64,000 bases of DNA from Thermomonas sp. S9 (GCF_024704365.1 NZ_JAJDFY010000001.1:1717001-1781000); one strand, 5' to 3'; counted from the first letter of the stretch, positions 1 to 9,952 are shown. The notes: a model not told the origin generated them from the letters alone. Numbers and translations: made by a program.

Positions 1-1059
1 GAGCTGCGCAGCAACAAGCTCGACCGCACCCTGGACGCGATGAAGCACCGGGTGCACGAGCCCGAGCCCGGCATTGCCGAATCGACGACCGGCGCGGTCA
101 TCACCGCGCTCAACGAGGAGGCCGTGGTCTGCGCCGCGCTCGGCAACAAGGGCGGCCTGAACCTGGTGGTCACCTACGAGGCGTTCGCGCCGAAGATGCT
201 CGGCGCCGTGCGCCAGGAACTGATCTTTGCCCGCCATCAGAAGCAGGCCGGACGCCCGCCCGGCTGGCTGGGCGTGCCGCTGGTGCTGACTTCGCACACG
301 TGGGAAAACTCGAAGAACGAGCAGTCGCACCAGGATCCGACCATGGCCGAGGCGCTCATGGGCGAGATGGCCGACATCTCGCGCGTGGTGTTTCCGCCCG
401 ATGCCAACGGCGCCGCCGCAGCCCTCACCCACGCCTACGCGCAACGCGGCACGGTCACCACCCTGGTCGTCCCCAAGCGGCCGGTGCCCCATGAGTTGAC
501 GCCACAGCAGGCCAAGGCGCTGGCCGAGATCGGAGCGACGTGCCTGGCCGGCGATCCGGCGAAGGCGGCGATCCTGCTCGTAGCCACCGGCGCGTACCAG
601 CTGCAGGAAGTGCGCCGCGCGCAGGCGCGTCTGGTCGAACGCGGTGTGTCGGCCGCGATCGTCTATCTCGCCGAGCCCGGCCGGTTCCGCGCGCCGCGCG
701 ATCCGGAGGAGGCACGGTACGTGCACTCCGACACCGCGGTCCAGGCGCTGTTCCCGGTGAGCAGGCCGCGCGTATTCGTCACCCACACCCGGCCCGAACC
801 CTTCCTCGGCGCCCTGCGCCGGCTCGATACCGGTCCAACTACGACCGCGGCGCTGGGCTTCGTCAACCGCGGCGGCACGCTGGACGTGCCGGGCCTGCTG
901 TTCGCCAACCGCAGCACCTGGGCACACGTGGTCGACGCGGCTGCGCACGTCCTCGGCCAGTCCCGTGGCAGCCTGCTGTCCGAAGCGGAGCTGGCGGCAG
1001 TGGATGGCCGCGGCGATCCGGCCACGATCCTGCGCCCTGCCACGGGGCCAGCGTCGTGA
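1..1059 (+). CDS. Phosphoketolase, C-terminal part (5' end outside window)
   Basis: Only the last 352 codons are present; the frame is open from base 1. Phosphoketolases are thiamine-diphosphate enzymes that split xylulose 5-phosphate or fructose 6-phosphate with phosphate to give acetyl phosphate and an aldose phosphate. The family is recognised by the stretch TSHTWENSKNEQSHQDP at about 289-340, followed by the PPDANG segment and the VVPKRPVP strand, which parallel the SHQDP, PPDAN and AGKQPAP motifs of classical enzymes. The C-terminal transketolase-like domain follows. An acetate kinase 3.8 kb downstream on the same strand would use the acetyl phosphate. The divergence from the best known phosphoketolases leaves the exact sugar substrate open. 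Confidence 0.8.
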   Translation, partial: ELRSNKLDRTLDAMKHRVHEPEPGIAESTTGAVITALNEEAVVCAALGNKGGLNLVVTYEAFAPKMLGAVRQELIFARHQKQAGRPPGWLGVPLVLTSHTWENSKNEQSHQDPTMAEALMGEMADISRVVFPPDANGAAAALTHAYAQRGTVTTLVVPKRPVPHELTPQQAKALAEIGATCLAGDPAKAAILLVATGAYQLQEVRRAQARLVERGVSAAIVYLAEPGRFRAPRDPEEARYVHSDTAVQALFPVSRPRVFVTHTRPEPFLGALRRLDTGPTTTAALGFVNRGGTLDVPGLLFANRSTWAHVVDAAAHVLGQSRGSLLSEAELAAVDGRGDPATILRPATGPAS

Positions 1060-1084
1060 GTCGCCCGGCCAGGACCTCGCGCTG

Positions 1085-2677
1085 ATGGCGGGTACAGTGC
1101 GGCGCGGAGGTCAGATTGCCTGGGCCGGACTGAAGCTCGGAGTCGCCGTGCTGCGCCTGCGCCGGCGCGCACCCGACCTGCTCCCCGCATACGTCAGCAC
1201 CACCCTGGTGGGGTTGGGCACCACCTTCGTCAAGCTGGGCCAAGGCTTGAGTCTGCGCTGGGACCTGCTGCCGGCACCCTACCGCGAGGCGTTGTCGCGA
1301 TTGCACAGCGATGTGCCCCCCTTCCCGGCGGAGGAGGCCATGCGTATCGTCGAACAGGCGTTTGGCGCGCCGGTCGGCGAACTTTTCGCCAGCTTCGATG
1401 ACAAGCCCCTGGCCGCGGCTTCAGTGGCCCAGATCCATCCAGCGCGCATGCATGATGGTCGCGATGTGGTCGTCAAGATCACCCGCCCCGGGATCCATGC
1501 CCAGGTGCAGGCGGATCTGCTGCTCCTGCGGCGCACGATGCGCGTCGCCCAGTGGATCTGGCCGCCACTGAAACGCCACCGGCCGCTCGAACTGGTGGAC
1601 GAACTAGGCGCATTCCTGCGTGACGAGATCGACATGCGTCACGAGGCGCAGAACATGCGGCGCATGGCCAAGGTGCTGGATGCCCTGCCCGGCATCACCC
1701 AGCCGCACGTCGTCGAGCCGTATGCCACCCGCAACGTGCTTGTGCAGGATCGAAGCCACGGGACCCGTCTGGAGGCCGCGTACGGCACAGCGGCCGCTCC
1801 CGCACTGGCAAGGGCGCTGCTCGGTGCCTACGTGCATCAGCTCTTCGGCGCCGGCGTCTTCCATGCCGACCCGCACCCGGGGAATCTGTTCTTCTTTGAC
1901 GACGGTCGCCTGTGCCTGCATGACTTTGGCTCGATCGGCGTGCTCGACCCTGCATCCCGGCTCGCGCTCGGCGGCATGGTCGAGGCCATTGCGGCCGACG
2001 ACGCCGAGGGCGTGCTGGATGCAGCGATCGCCATGGGCTTCTTCCCGCCGCAGGTCGACCGCCGCTCGCATGTGCGCGAGATCCACCTGATCCTGGCCGA
2101 GATGGCCAGCCGTCCGCTGGCGCAGTGGTCCATTGCCGAGGCAATCTGGCGCGTGGCACGCATTGGGCAGGGCGCTGGCTTCCGGCTTCCGGCCCACCTG
2201 CTGTCCCTGATCCGGACGCTGTTCCTGGTCGAGAACACGCTGCGGGCGCTGGATCCGGATCTGGACCTGCTGGGGACGCTGTCCGCGCAGGCGGCCGCGA
2301 TCGCCGACATTGCCGAAGCCAGCCGCCCCAGCGGCAACAGGCCGCTTGCCATGCGGCTGGCCCGCACTGCGCGCCAACTGCCACAGATCGCCACCGACCT
2401 GTTGCGGCAGGCGCAACTGAGCGACGGACGACCCGCCTTCTCCGTACACCACCATGGCCTGAGTTCCACGCAGGAGGCAATCGCGCGCACGGGCAACCGG
2501 CTGGCGTTGGCCCTGGTCACCTTGGGCCTGTACGTAAGCGGTGCGCTGTTGAGCCTGCATTCCGACGGCCCGCAAGTGTTCGGTCACCTGCCTGTCATGG
2601 CGGTGCTGGCCTTCACTGCAGCGGGCCTTCTATCCCTGCGGCTGGTAATGGCCATCGCCAGATCGGGGCACCTGTGA
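1085..2677 (+). CDS. ABC1/UbiB-family atypical kinase-like protein
   Basis: 530-residue protein of the ABC1/ADCK/UbiB family, whose members support ubiquinone biosynthesis or membrane lipid homeostasis. The family-specific KxGQ motif (KLGQ) is at about residue 50, the ATP-binding segment AAASVAQIHPA follows, the catalytic loop HADPHPGNLF is at about 260, and the metal-binding DFG (HDFGSIG) at about 280. Two hydrophobic C-terminal segments suggest membrane anchoring, as in UbiB. ATG at 1085 was chosen because an AGGA lies about 12 bases upstream; an in-frame ATG at 965 would overlap the phosphoketolase gene extensively. It lies 25 bp after the phosphoketolase stop, so co-transcription is likely. 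A second copy outside the ubi operon is common, so a true UbiB role is not assured. Confidence 0.85.
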   Translation: MAGTVRRGGQIAWAGLKLGVAVLRLRRRAPDLLPAYVSTTLVGLGTTFVKLGQGLSLRWDLLPAPYREALSRLHSDVPPFPAEEAMRIVEQAFGAPVGELFASFDDKPLAAASVAQIHPARMHDGRDVVVKITRPGIHAQVQADLLLLRRTMRVAQWIWPPLKRHRPLELVDELGAFLRDEIDMRHEAQNMRRMAKVLDALPGITQPHVVEPYATRNVLVQDRSHGTRLEAAYGTAAAPALARALLGAYVHQLFGAGVFHADPHPGNLFFFDDGRLCLHDFGSIGVLDPASRLALGGMVEAIAADDAEGVLDAAIAMGFFPPQVDRRSHVREIHLILAEMASRPLAQWSIAEAIWRVARIGQGAGFRLPAHLLSLIRTLFLVENTLRALDPDLDLLGTLSAQAAAIADIAEASRPSGNRPLAMRLARTARQLPQIATDLLRQAQLSDGRPAFSVHHHGLSSTQEAIARTGNRLALALVTLGLYVSGALLSLHSDGPQVFGHLPVMAVLAFTAAGLLSLRLVMAIARSGHL

Positions 2678-2696
2678 CCAGCCGGAGCAACGAACA

Positions 2697-2718
2697 TCGG
2701 GAATGGCCGATTTCCCGA
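2697..2718. promoter_or_regulatory. Inverted repeat upstream of the CopB-like ATPase
   Basis: Perfect 7-base arms TCGGGAA and TTCCCGA separated by 8 bases, in the 115-bp gap between the ABC1 gene and the metal ATPase. There is no T-tract, so an operator or a weak terminator are both possible. Confidence 0.35.
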
Positions 2719-2792
2719 CAGTCTGTTTCAAAACCCCTGATCTATCTCCCCGCTGACGCCCAGTGCATCAGTGCATCCAGGAAGGCAGACCC

Positions 2793-4868
2793 ATGACGCA
2801 ACACAACCACCATCATCAAGATCACCAGGCACATAGCGAACAATCGCCTGTTTCCCGCAAGCGTGGCGATGGCGATGCCCATGCCGGGCACGACAAGCAT
2901 GCCGGCCACAGCGCGGCGGGCTTCCGCGACAAGTTCTGGCTCACGCTGCTGCTGACCATCCCCACGTTGATCTGGAGCGGGATGATCCAGCATTGGTTCG
3001 ACTACACCGCACCGCAGTTCCCGGGCGCGGCGTACATCCCCGCGATGTTCGGCACGGTCGTGTACTTCTACGGCGGCTCGCCGTTCCTCCGCGGCGGATA
3101 CCAGGAACTGCGCAGTCGTTTGCCGGGGATGATGACGCTGATCTCGCTTGCGATCACCGTCGCCTTTGTTTACAGCGCCGTGGTCACGCTCGGCCTTGTC
3201 GAGGGACTGGATCTGTGGTGGGAGCTGGCGACGCTGGTGGCGATCATGTTGCTCGGCCACTGGATCGAGATGCGTTCGATCAACCAGGCACAGGGCGCTC
3301 TCAAGGAACTCGCGAAGCTGCTGCCTGATATGGCGGTGCGGTTGGATGAGGCCGGTACCGCGAAGGAAGTCCCTGTCGCGGAACTGAAGCGCGGCGACCT
3401 GCTGCTCATCAGGCCCGGCGCGAGCATTCCCGCCGACGGCGTCGTGAAGGAAGGGACCAGCGCCGTCAACGAAGCGATGATCACCGGCGAGTCCAAGCCG
3501 ATGGACAAGTCGACGGGCGACCGGGTGATCGCCGGCACCGTCAACGGACAGGGCTCGCTGCGTGTCGAAGTGACGGGGACCGGCGACGAGACGGCACTCG
3601 CGGGCATCATGCGGCTCGTCGAACAGGCCCAGACGTCGCGCTCGCGCGCCCAGGCCCTGGCGGATCGCGCGGCGTTCTACCTCACGATCATCGCCATCGT
3701 CTCCGCCGCCATCACCGCTATCGTCTGGCCACTCCTGGGCCGACCGTGGGGCTTCACGATCGAGCGCGTAGTGACGGTTCTCGTGATCGCCTGCCCCCAT
3801 GCGCTGGGTCTGGCCATCCCGCTGGTGACCGCCATCTCGACCACGATCGGCGCACGCAACGGCCTGCTCGTGCGCGATCGACGCGGCCTCGAAGAGGCCC
3901 GCCTGCTGAACACGGTCGTGTTTGACAAGACAGGTACGCTCACCCTCGGTTCGCATCGCGTGGTGAAGACCACCGCCGCTGATGGATTCCCCGACGACGA
4001 GGTGCTTCGCGTGGCCGCGTCCGTCCAGCGGGATGCTGAACATCCGATCGCGCAGGCACTGATGACCAGCGCCAAGGAACATGGCATCGAAGTCCCGCTT
4101 TCGCAGGACTTCGAGTCCATGCCAGGTCGCGGCGTACGCGCACTCGTCGAGGGGCGCCGGCTTCATGTCGGTGGGCCAGCGCTACTGAAAATGCTCGCCG
4201 CCGAACTGCCGGAGACGTTGCGGCGGGCCGCCGAATCAGCGGCAGCCGACGGCCAGTCGGCAACCTACCTGGTGGAGGGCAACCAGGTGCTCGCCGTGTT
4301 CGCCATCGCCGATGCCATCCGCCCGGAGTCTTTCGATGCGGTCAAGCGGCTGCACGATAACGGACTGGAGGTGGTGCTGCTGACGGGTGATTCCACGGCG
4401 GTCGGCAATGCGGTCGCGAAGGAACTCGCCATCGACACCGTCTTCGCCGAAGTCCTGCCCGAGGACAAGGTGGCAAAAATCGAAGAGCTTCAGGCCCAAG
4501 GCAAGCGCGTTGCAATGGTGGGCGACGGTGTCAATGACGCACCGGCGCTGCTCACCGCTGACGTCGGCATCGCCATCGGCACAGGGACGGACGTCGCGGT
4601 CGAGGCCGGTGACGTCGTACTCGTGCGCAGCGACCCGCGCGACGTGCCGGCGATCATCGCATTGAGCAAAGCAACCTACCGCAAGATGATCCAGAACTTG
4701 TGGTGGGCCGCCGGCTACAACATCGTCGCCATCCCTCTGGCCGCAGGGGTTCTCGCCGCATGGGGGATCCTGCTGCAACCTGCGCTCGGGGCGGTGCTCA
4801 TGTCGCTAAGCACGATAGTTGTCGCCATCAATGCGCAGCTGTTGCGCCGGGCGGTACGGTCCCGATGA
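2793..4868 (+). CDS. copB: CopB-type heavy-metal P-type ATPase (CPH class)
   Basis: 691-residue P1B-type ATPase, inner-membrane exporter of copper or silver. The N-terminus is histidine-rich (MTQHNHHH, then HAGHDKHAGH) instead of carrying a CxxC heavy-metal domain. Visible motifs are TGES at about 231, the transmembrane metal site CPH at 334-336, the phosphorylated aspartate of DKTGTLT at 378, the P1B-specific HP dipeptide (EHPIAQA), and the hinge GDGVNDAP at about 577. CPH together with a His-rich tail is typical of the CopB subgroup rather than CopA (CPC). ATG at 2793 is preceded by AGGAAGG at good spacing; an ATG 30 bases upstream lacks a ribosome site. No copper regulator or copA is beside it, which is unusual. 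Confidence 0.92.
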   Translation: MTQHNHHHQDHQAHSEQSPVSRKRGDGDAHAGHDKHAGHSAAGFRDKFWLTLLLTIPTLIWSGMIQHWFDYTAPQFPGAAYIPAMFGTVVYFYGGSPFLRGGYQELRSRLPGMMTLISLAITVAFVYSAVVTLGLVEGLDLWWELATLVAIMLLGHWIEMRSINQAQGALKELAKLLPDMAVRLDEAGTAKEVPVAELKRGDLLLIRPGASIPADGVVKEGTSAVNEAMITGESKPMDKSTGDRVIAGTVNGQGSLRVEVTGTGDETALAGIMRLVEQAQTSRSRAQALADRAAFYLTIIAIVSAAITAIVWPLLGRPWGFTIERVVTVLVIACPHALGLAIPLVTAISTTIGARNGLLVRDRRGLEEARLLNTVVFDKTGTLTLGSHRVVKTTAADGFPDDEVLRVAASVQRDAEHPIAQALMTSAKEHGIEVPLSQDFESMPGRGVRALVEGRRLHVGGPALLKMLAAELPETLRRAAESAAADGQSATYLVEGNQVLAVFAIADAIRPESFDAVKRLHDNGLEVVLLTGDSTAVGNAVAKELAIDTVFAEVLPEDKVAKIEELQAQGKRVAMVGDGVNDAPALLTADVGIAIGTGTDVAVEAGDVVLVRSDPRDVPAIIALSKATYRKMIQNLWWAAGYNIVAIPLAAGVLAAWGILLQPALGAVLMSLSTIVVAINAQLLRRAVRSR

Positions 4869-4887
4869 ACATGACCTGGCGACAACT

Positions 4888-5991
4888 ATGACCACGCGCC
4901 GGCTTCTGGCACTCAACGTTGGCTCGTCCACCCTCAAGGGCGCGTCCTACCTGTTGAACGCTGAGGTGCCGGGCGCACAGCCTCGCGTCGTCGAGCGCTC
5001 CCGGGCCGAGATTTCAGTCGGCCCGGATGCGCAAGAGCGCCTTGCCACCCTGCTCGAAACCTTGTCGGAAACGGCGGCCGGCCCTGAGGTGGTGGTCCAC
5101 CGGATCGTGCACGGCGGTGACCTTCACGAGTCCCGTGAGCTCGACGAAGCTGTGCTCGCGAAACTGGATGCATTGGTGCCGTTCGCGCCCTTGCACCAGC
5201 CGCTCGCACTCGCCTTCGCGCGCGCCGCGCGGCTGCGATGGCTGCAAGCCCGCCAGGGCGTGGCCTTCGACACCGACTTTCACGCCTCACTCGCCCCCTG
5301 GAGCCGGCGTCTACCCATCCCCGAAGCATGGGATGCGCTGGGTATCCGCCGCTACGGTTTCCATGGGCTTGCCTTTGCCTCCGCGCTGCGGATCGTCGCC
5401 AGCCACGACGCCGGAATCCTGCAGAGCCGCGCCGTCTTCGCGCATCTGGGCGGTGGCTGCAGCGTCTGCGCCGTCGAAGGTGGTCGGAGCCGCGACACCA
5501 CCATGGCGCTCACTCCGCTGGGTGGAATCCCGAGCCCTACCCGCTCCGGGGATCTCGATCCCGGTGCGTTGCTTTATCTGCTCCGGCACGAAGGTCTGGA
5601 TGCGCAGACGCTTGAAGAGGGTCTGTCCCGCGCTGCCGGCCTTGCCGGCATTGCCGGGCATGGCGACATGCGCTTGCTGCTCGCCGACCCCGACCCCCAG
5701 GCGCAGCTTGCCGTGGAGCTGTTCGCAGTCCGGATTGCGCAGGCCATTGCGGCCATGGCCACGGCAATCGGGGGCGTTGACCATGTGGTCTTTTCCGGCG
5801 GCATCGGCCATCGCGCGCCCGGCCTGCGTGCTCGCATCGTCGCGCGCCTGGGCTGGCTTGGTCTGGCGCTGGCGTCTCGCGACAACGATGCAGGAGCCAT
5901 ACGGATCGATGGCGGGAGTGGGCCGGCGATCTGGAACGTCGCGATCGATGAGGAACGCGAGCTGGCTGAATCGGCACTGGCCTGGCTGTAG
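4888..5991 (+). CDS. ackA: Acetate kinase
   Basis: 367-residue member of the ASKHA fold that interconverts acetyl phosphate + ADP and acetate + ATP in the cytoplasm. Diagnostic segments are LNVGSSTLK at the N-terminus, FDTDFHASL, RYGFHG, HLGGGCS and the signature DTTMALTPLGG followed by TRSGDLDPG. It is slightly shorter than the usual 400 residues and the motifs are somewhat divergent (GGGCS for GNGAS, GGIPSP for EGLMMG). ATG at 4888 starts the conserved first strand; the upstream in-frame extension overlaps the ATPase gene. It follows the ATPase by 19 bp, so it is probably in one operon with it. With the phosphoketolase it would form an acetyl-phosphate to ATP pathway; no phosphotransacetylase is visible. 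Confidence 0.93.
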   Translation: MTTRRLLALNVGSSTLKGASYLLNAEVPGAQPRVVERSRAEISVGPDAQERLATLLETLSETAAGPEVVVHRIVHGGDLHESRELDEAVLAKLDALVPFAPLHQPLALAFARAARLRWLQARQGVAFDTDFHASLAPWSRRLPIPEAWDALGIRRYGFHGLAFASALRIVASHDAGILQSRAVFAHLGGGCSVCAVEGGRSRDTTMALTPLGGIPSPTRSGDLDPGALLYLLRHEGLDAQTLEEGLSRAAGLAGIAGHGDMRLLLADPDPQAQLAVELFAVRIAQAIAAMATAIGGVDHVVFSGGIGHRAPGLRARIVARLGWLGLALASRDNDAGAIRIDGGSGPAIWNVAIDEERELAESALAWL

Positions 5992-6026
5992 TCCACGGCA
6001 TATCTCCAGGGCGGCTCCAGTCAGCA

Positions 6027-7304
6027 TTACTCGTCGATTAGGGGCGTCGTGAGCACCGCTGCGAATCCACCACCCGGGGTGCGCATGTTCGTGGTTTGGC
6101 CCTGATAAAGCCGGGCCGCGAACAACAGCACACCCGCCTCGGACGCGAAGCAGCGCACATCCGCCTTGAGGGACTGGCCCCCATGCACGATCCGCATGCT
6201 CGGTGGCGCGAAGGCCTGTGCGATGTAGGTCGCCGACGCCATCGACTCCCACGTTCGCCGGGTGAGCTTGTCGCCCCGATAGCTGCCACGGCTGCCGAAC
6301 CCTGCTGCAGGCTTGAAGAAGTAGCCGTTGCGCGCTGCCCACAGCGCATCCCGGTTTCCGGGGACGACTTCAACCGTTGTCGGGATCACCTCGGCCAGCA
6401 GGGCTGTCAAACCCGCATCGACCCCAAACCCGCCGAGCAAAGCCGCGTCTCCAAGCACCGCCAGGTTGCGCTTGTCGGCGAACAGCGCGTGCGCACGCGG
6501 ATGCGGGGTGAGTGCGACGTCCCCTGCGAGATAAGCCTGACGAAGGTCCGCATGCGAAGCTTCCTCAAGCGCGAAATCGGTCAACCGGTTGTAGACCATG
6601 TCGATCGGGCCGTCGGCATCTGCAAGCCCCTCCGGGCCGAACCTCAGATCCTCGGGCGCGCGTATCACGCAGTCCACGCCGTGCTCCCGGAATGCGTCCG
6701 CGTACAGCTCGAACTCGGGGTAGAGGAACTGCTCCCGCGGGGCGCTGTCCACGATGGCCACACGGGACGGCGCGCGGCCCGACTGCTGCCGGGCATCGTC
6801 AAGCCAGGCGGCTACAGCCGCGCTATGGGCCTCCGTCGCCGTGGTCCAGGTGGTCCACGCAGCCGGCGCGCAAGATCTCACGGCATCGAGCAGCACGGCA
6901 TTGAGGAGCAGCCCGCCTGGATTGGTGTTGACCTCGATCAACCGCGGGCCGTCGACGGTCAGGTGAAAGTCCAGCCCCAGGACGCCACCCGCCGAACCCG
7001 GGTAATGGGTTGCGATGTCGGGGGCCCATTGCAGGACGCGCTCGCGGTATCGTGGATTCTCTGCAACTTCGAAGAGCGCCGCCGCGACTCGCCCCATGGC
7101 GTCCAACGCCGCACGGTCGACGAACAGGGCGTACCGAGAGAACAGATGTGCGTGAACGGCCGGGTCAGACATGGACTCCGAGAAGGCGGCCCGGATCGAC
7201 TCGTGCAGCCGCAAGACGTCGACTACTTCGCATGCACACCGCTGGTTGAGCGAGGCACCCACTGAAGTGGCACAGTTGATATTGCAGCCTGACTGGCCAG
7301 CCAT
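6027..7304 (-). CDS. ATP-grasp-fold protein of unknown substrate
   Basis: 425 residues, encoded convergently to acetate kinase. Segments typical of ATP-grasp ligases are visible: GGVLGLDFHLTVDG followed by LIEVNTNPGG (metal-binding E and N), and later YFFKPAAGFGSRG with the glycine-rich loop, then YIAQAFAPP. The order, with the E-x-N metal motif ahead of the K-P-glycine-loop segment, looks circularly permuted relative to classical ATP-grasp enzymes. The start at 7304 has an excellent ribosome site (AGGGAG, 8-base spacing). The substrate cannot be told from sequence; a peptide, amino-acid or glutathione-type ligase is possible. The neighbours give no functional clue. The gene borders the accessory island. 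Confidence 0.65.
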   Translation of the reverse strand: MAGQSGCNINCATSVGASLNQRCACEVVDVLRLHESIRAAFSESMSDPAVHAHLFSRYALFVDRAALDAMGRVAAALFEVAENPRYRERVLQWAPDIATHYPGSAGGVLGLDFHLTVDGPRLIEVNTNPGGLLLNAVLLDAVRSCAPAAWTTWTTATEAHSAAVAAWLDDARQQSGRAPSRVAIVDSAPREQFLYPEFELYADAFREHGVDCVIRAPEDLRFGPEGLADADGPIDMVYNRLTDFALEEASHADLRQAYLAGDVALTPHPRAHALFADKRNLAVLGDAALLGGFGVDAGLTALLAEVIPTTVEVVPGNRDALWAARNGYFFKPAAGFGSRGSYRGDKLTRRTWESMASATYIAQAFAPPSMRIVHGGQSLKADVRCFASEAGVLLFAARLYQGQTTNMRTPGGGFAAVLTTPLIDE

Positions 7305-7737
7305 TCTTGGGGCTCCCTAGGTTTACGCCTCGACGCAGCCTGGTTGCTGCGCTGCTGCATCGATCCCGCCCAGCAGTCATGTTATCTGCTCTCAGGACAA
7401 GCGCCGCTTCTCGAAGAAGACAGAGGTAGGGCGTGATGCCCCAACTGAACATCCGCTCGGGTTGGCAATCCAGCCCGCCCACCCTCGATAACGGGCCCTT
7501 ATCCGCCGCCCTGCCCTCCCCCGGGCAACGTCCGCATGCGGCCAGAAGCGGACATGACACCTTCATCTCGACGATGCAACTACCAGCCTTGATCGAGAAC
7601 TCATTGAACAAAGAGCATGTTCAGGCCATTTAGGAGCGCCGTGACTAGTCCTCAATGGAAAAGCGCCGGCAGTCGATCCGCATGCAACTTGGTTGTACAT
7701 AATGAGTGTTGCCGCCAGCAATGCCTTGGGGAGGGTC
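7305..7737. other. 433-bp divergent intergenic region at the island edge
   Basis: No convincing gene on either strand. It carries the start region of the leftward ATP-grasp gene and the rightward AAA gene. Two imperfect palindromes are visible: GATAACGGGCCCTTATC at 7487-7503, and arms GTCCGC/GCGGAC at about 7530-7553. A CATAAT hexamer at about 7698 could be a -10 box for the AAA gene, but no good -35 is seen. The left boundary of the accessory island should lie in or near this stretch; no terminal repeat matching the right side was found. Confidence 0.4.
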
Positions 7738-9952
7738 ATGATCAAGAGCATCGTCATTCAGGGTTACAAGAGCTTTCATCCAACAATTCCCACCACTATC
7801 TCGCTCGAGACGGCTACACAGAAGCCGGTGTTCTTGTATGGCCTCAACGGAGCCGGCAAGACTGCTATTGGCGAAGTAATTCACGGGAGCAGCATCGGGG
7901 ACGCTAAGTTCCAAGCCTGCCGTGTGGACACAACCCAGGGCGGCCCCTTCCGCTACCTTGTCTACAACCATCACTTCGTTCAATCAATTATTGGAGAGGC
8001 CGCAGGCATGCCCGGCATCTTCACCATTGGCGAATTGGACACCGAGACGCAGCGAAAGATCGATGAGAGCGAACGCTTGCTTCAAGAGGTCCGGGGCGCG
8101 CGTGAGTCCGCGCAGCGTGATGTTTTGACCATCACCGGCCAGTTGGCCACGGCGCTGAACGACGCCAAGGAAGAAGTGTGGACCGTTTACAAGACTCACG
8201 ACAAAGGCGCGTTCGATAGCTTCCTTACTGGATATGGTCGCGGTGCGCAGAAGTTCTTTGACGACCTGCGCACATACGCAACGCCGGACGACGAAACTTT
8301 GGATGACCTGGATAGTCTGGCCAAGCGCTTGGTTGATATTTCAGGCAATGAAACGTCGAAAGGCACTCACCACTTTGCTCTTGGCCCGTTCCAGGCCATC
8401 GAAGAGGACGCCGTCTGGCAAGAGCGAGTGAAGGTGTCCGGCGAGAGCCGCCTGGCCCCGTTGGTGGAAAAGCTGGACAACGGGGATTGGGTAAGCAAGG
8501 GCCGCACCTTCGTGCACGGCGGCCAATGCCCGTTCTGTCAGCAAGGATTGCCACACGGCTTCCTGGACGAGCTGTCCGAGCTGTTGGACGGGGACCGCCA
8601 GGACAAGATCGACCTCATCGACTTGCACATAAAAAATTACGAAGAGGCCATCCAGGCATTAGAAACGGCGGCTAGCGGAGCGCTGACCGAACCACTGTCC
8701 CAAGAGACGGAACTAAAACCCGTGTGGGACACGATACACGCCCTCATGAAGGCGAACCTAGCCACCATGCGACTGAAGCAGGCCACGCCGTCAGAGCCGG
8801 TGGAAATTTCCAAAACGGACCTGCAGCCGATGAGAGACGCGTTATCGGCGCTCAACACTCGCATTGGCAAGTTCAATCAGCGCATCCAGAACAAGGTGGC
8901 AGAACGCGGCGCGATCCGCGACCTGTTTTGGAAGAACATGTGCCGCGACCGCATTGGCGTCTATCGGGCATACGACGCCCGCATAGCTCCGCTTAACGAG
9001 CAACTGGCGGCGGCGCAAACGAAGGATCGCGAAGCTGCGGCCCAAGAAGCCGCCTGTATTGGCGCCCTCACCGAGTTGCGCAAGAAGCAGGAAGGCGTGG
9101 ATGCATCAGTGGCGGCGATCAACGAACGGCTAAAGGGCCTAGGAATTGACTCATTTAGCATCGCGCGCAAGCGTGGCGAAGGCAGCTTGTATTGCTTGGA
9201 GCGCCCCGCCCACGGCGACAGCAGCGCCCAAACGTTGAGTGAGGGGAAAAGACCCTGATTTCCTTCCTCTACTTCATCGAACTCTTGAGGGGCTCCAATG
9301 AGCGAGGGTCAGCTATCGATATCAGCAAGACGGTGGTGGTCATCGATGATCCTATTTCCAGCCTGTCCCACAACTTCGTCTATGACATCGCATCGATCAT
9401 CTGCCATGAACTCATCAAACCACCGGGTGGCCAGAAAGTGCGCCAGGTCATCGTCTTGACCCATAACCTCTTCTTCCTGCACGAACTGGTTTACCAAGTT
9501 GGCACCAAAAAGCTGGATAAAGCCGATAAGCACTGCCAATTGCTGCGCGTCGTTAAAAGCGGCCACGCCAGGTGGTGCCCATGGACGCGCGCGATTTTGC
9601 CAACGATTACGACGCTCTCTGGCACGTGATGCAAGACGCTAAGGATGGATTGGTGCGCATCCAGGTGGTGCCCAACACTATGCGATGCATCCTGGAGAAC
9701 TTCTTTTCCTTCACCGGCAACACCCAGCGATTTGAAGAAATCCTTCAGCAATTGTCAGCGGAGGATGGGAAGTTCCGGCCTTTGGAGCGTTTCTTGAACC
9801 GAGGTTCCCATCGAGACGAGACAAACATCGCCCACATCGACTGGGGCCAGTTCGATATCGCCTACTACCTGACCAAACTGAACGCAGTTTTTCAGGCAGC
9901 GGGGCATCCCGACCACTACCGCTTGAAAATGGGGTTACCTAGCGAGAATTAG
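7738..9952 (+). CDS. AAA_13-type ATPase, RloC/PrrC-like architecture (two frame breaks)
   Basis: Reassembled across two frame breaks this is a protein of about 738 residues. The N-terminus MIKSIVIQGYKSF and Walker A GLNGAGKT (about residues 38-45) are SMC/ABC-like; a long coiled coil carries a CPFCQQ zinc-hook-like CxxC near residue 265; the ABC signature LSEGEKT spans the first break (about 9244-9249, one G apparently missing); Walker B VVVIDDPISSLS and the switch VLTHN follow; a second break (about 9565-9573, one base missing) leads into a C-terminal domain with RGSH. This is the layout of AAA_13 proteins, which include the anticodon nucleases RloC and PrrC. I cannot identify the nuclease triad, so a tRNA-cutting role is only a possibility. 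Start chosen at 7738 after GGGGAGG. It is a lone gene on the island; no restriction enzyme is beside it. Confidence 0.7.

Noticed and set aside
9240..9580. Two separate genes after the AAA N-terminal part
   Set aside because: ABC signature and Walker B of one protein are split across the breaks; the pieces together give one AAA_13 protein.
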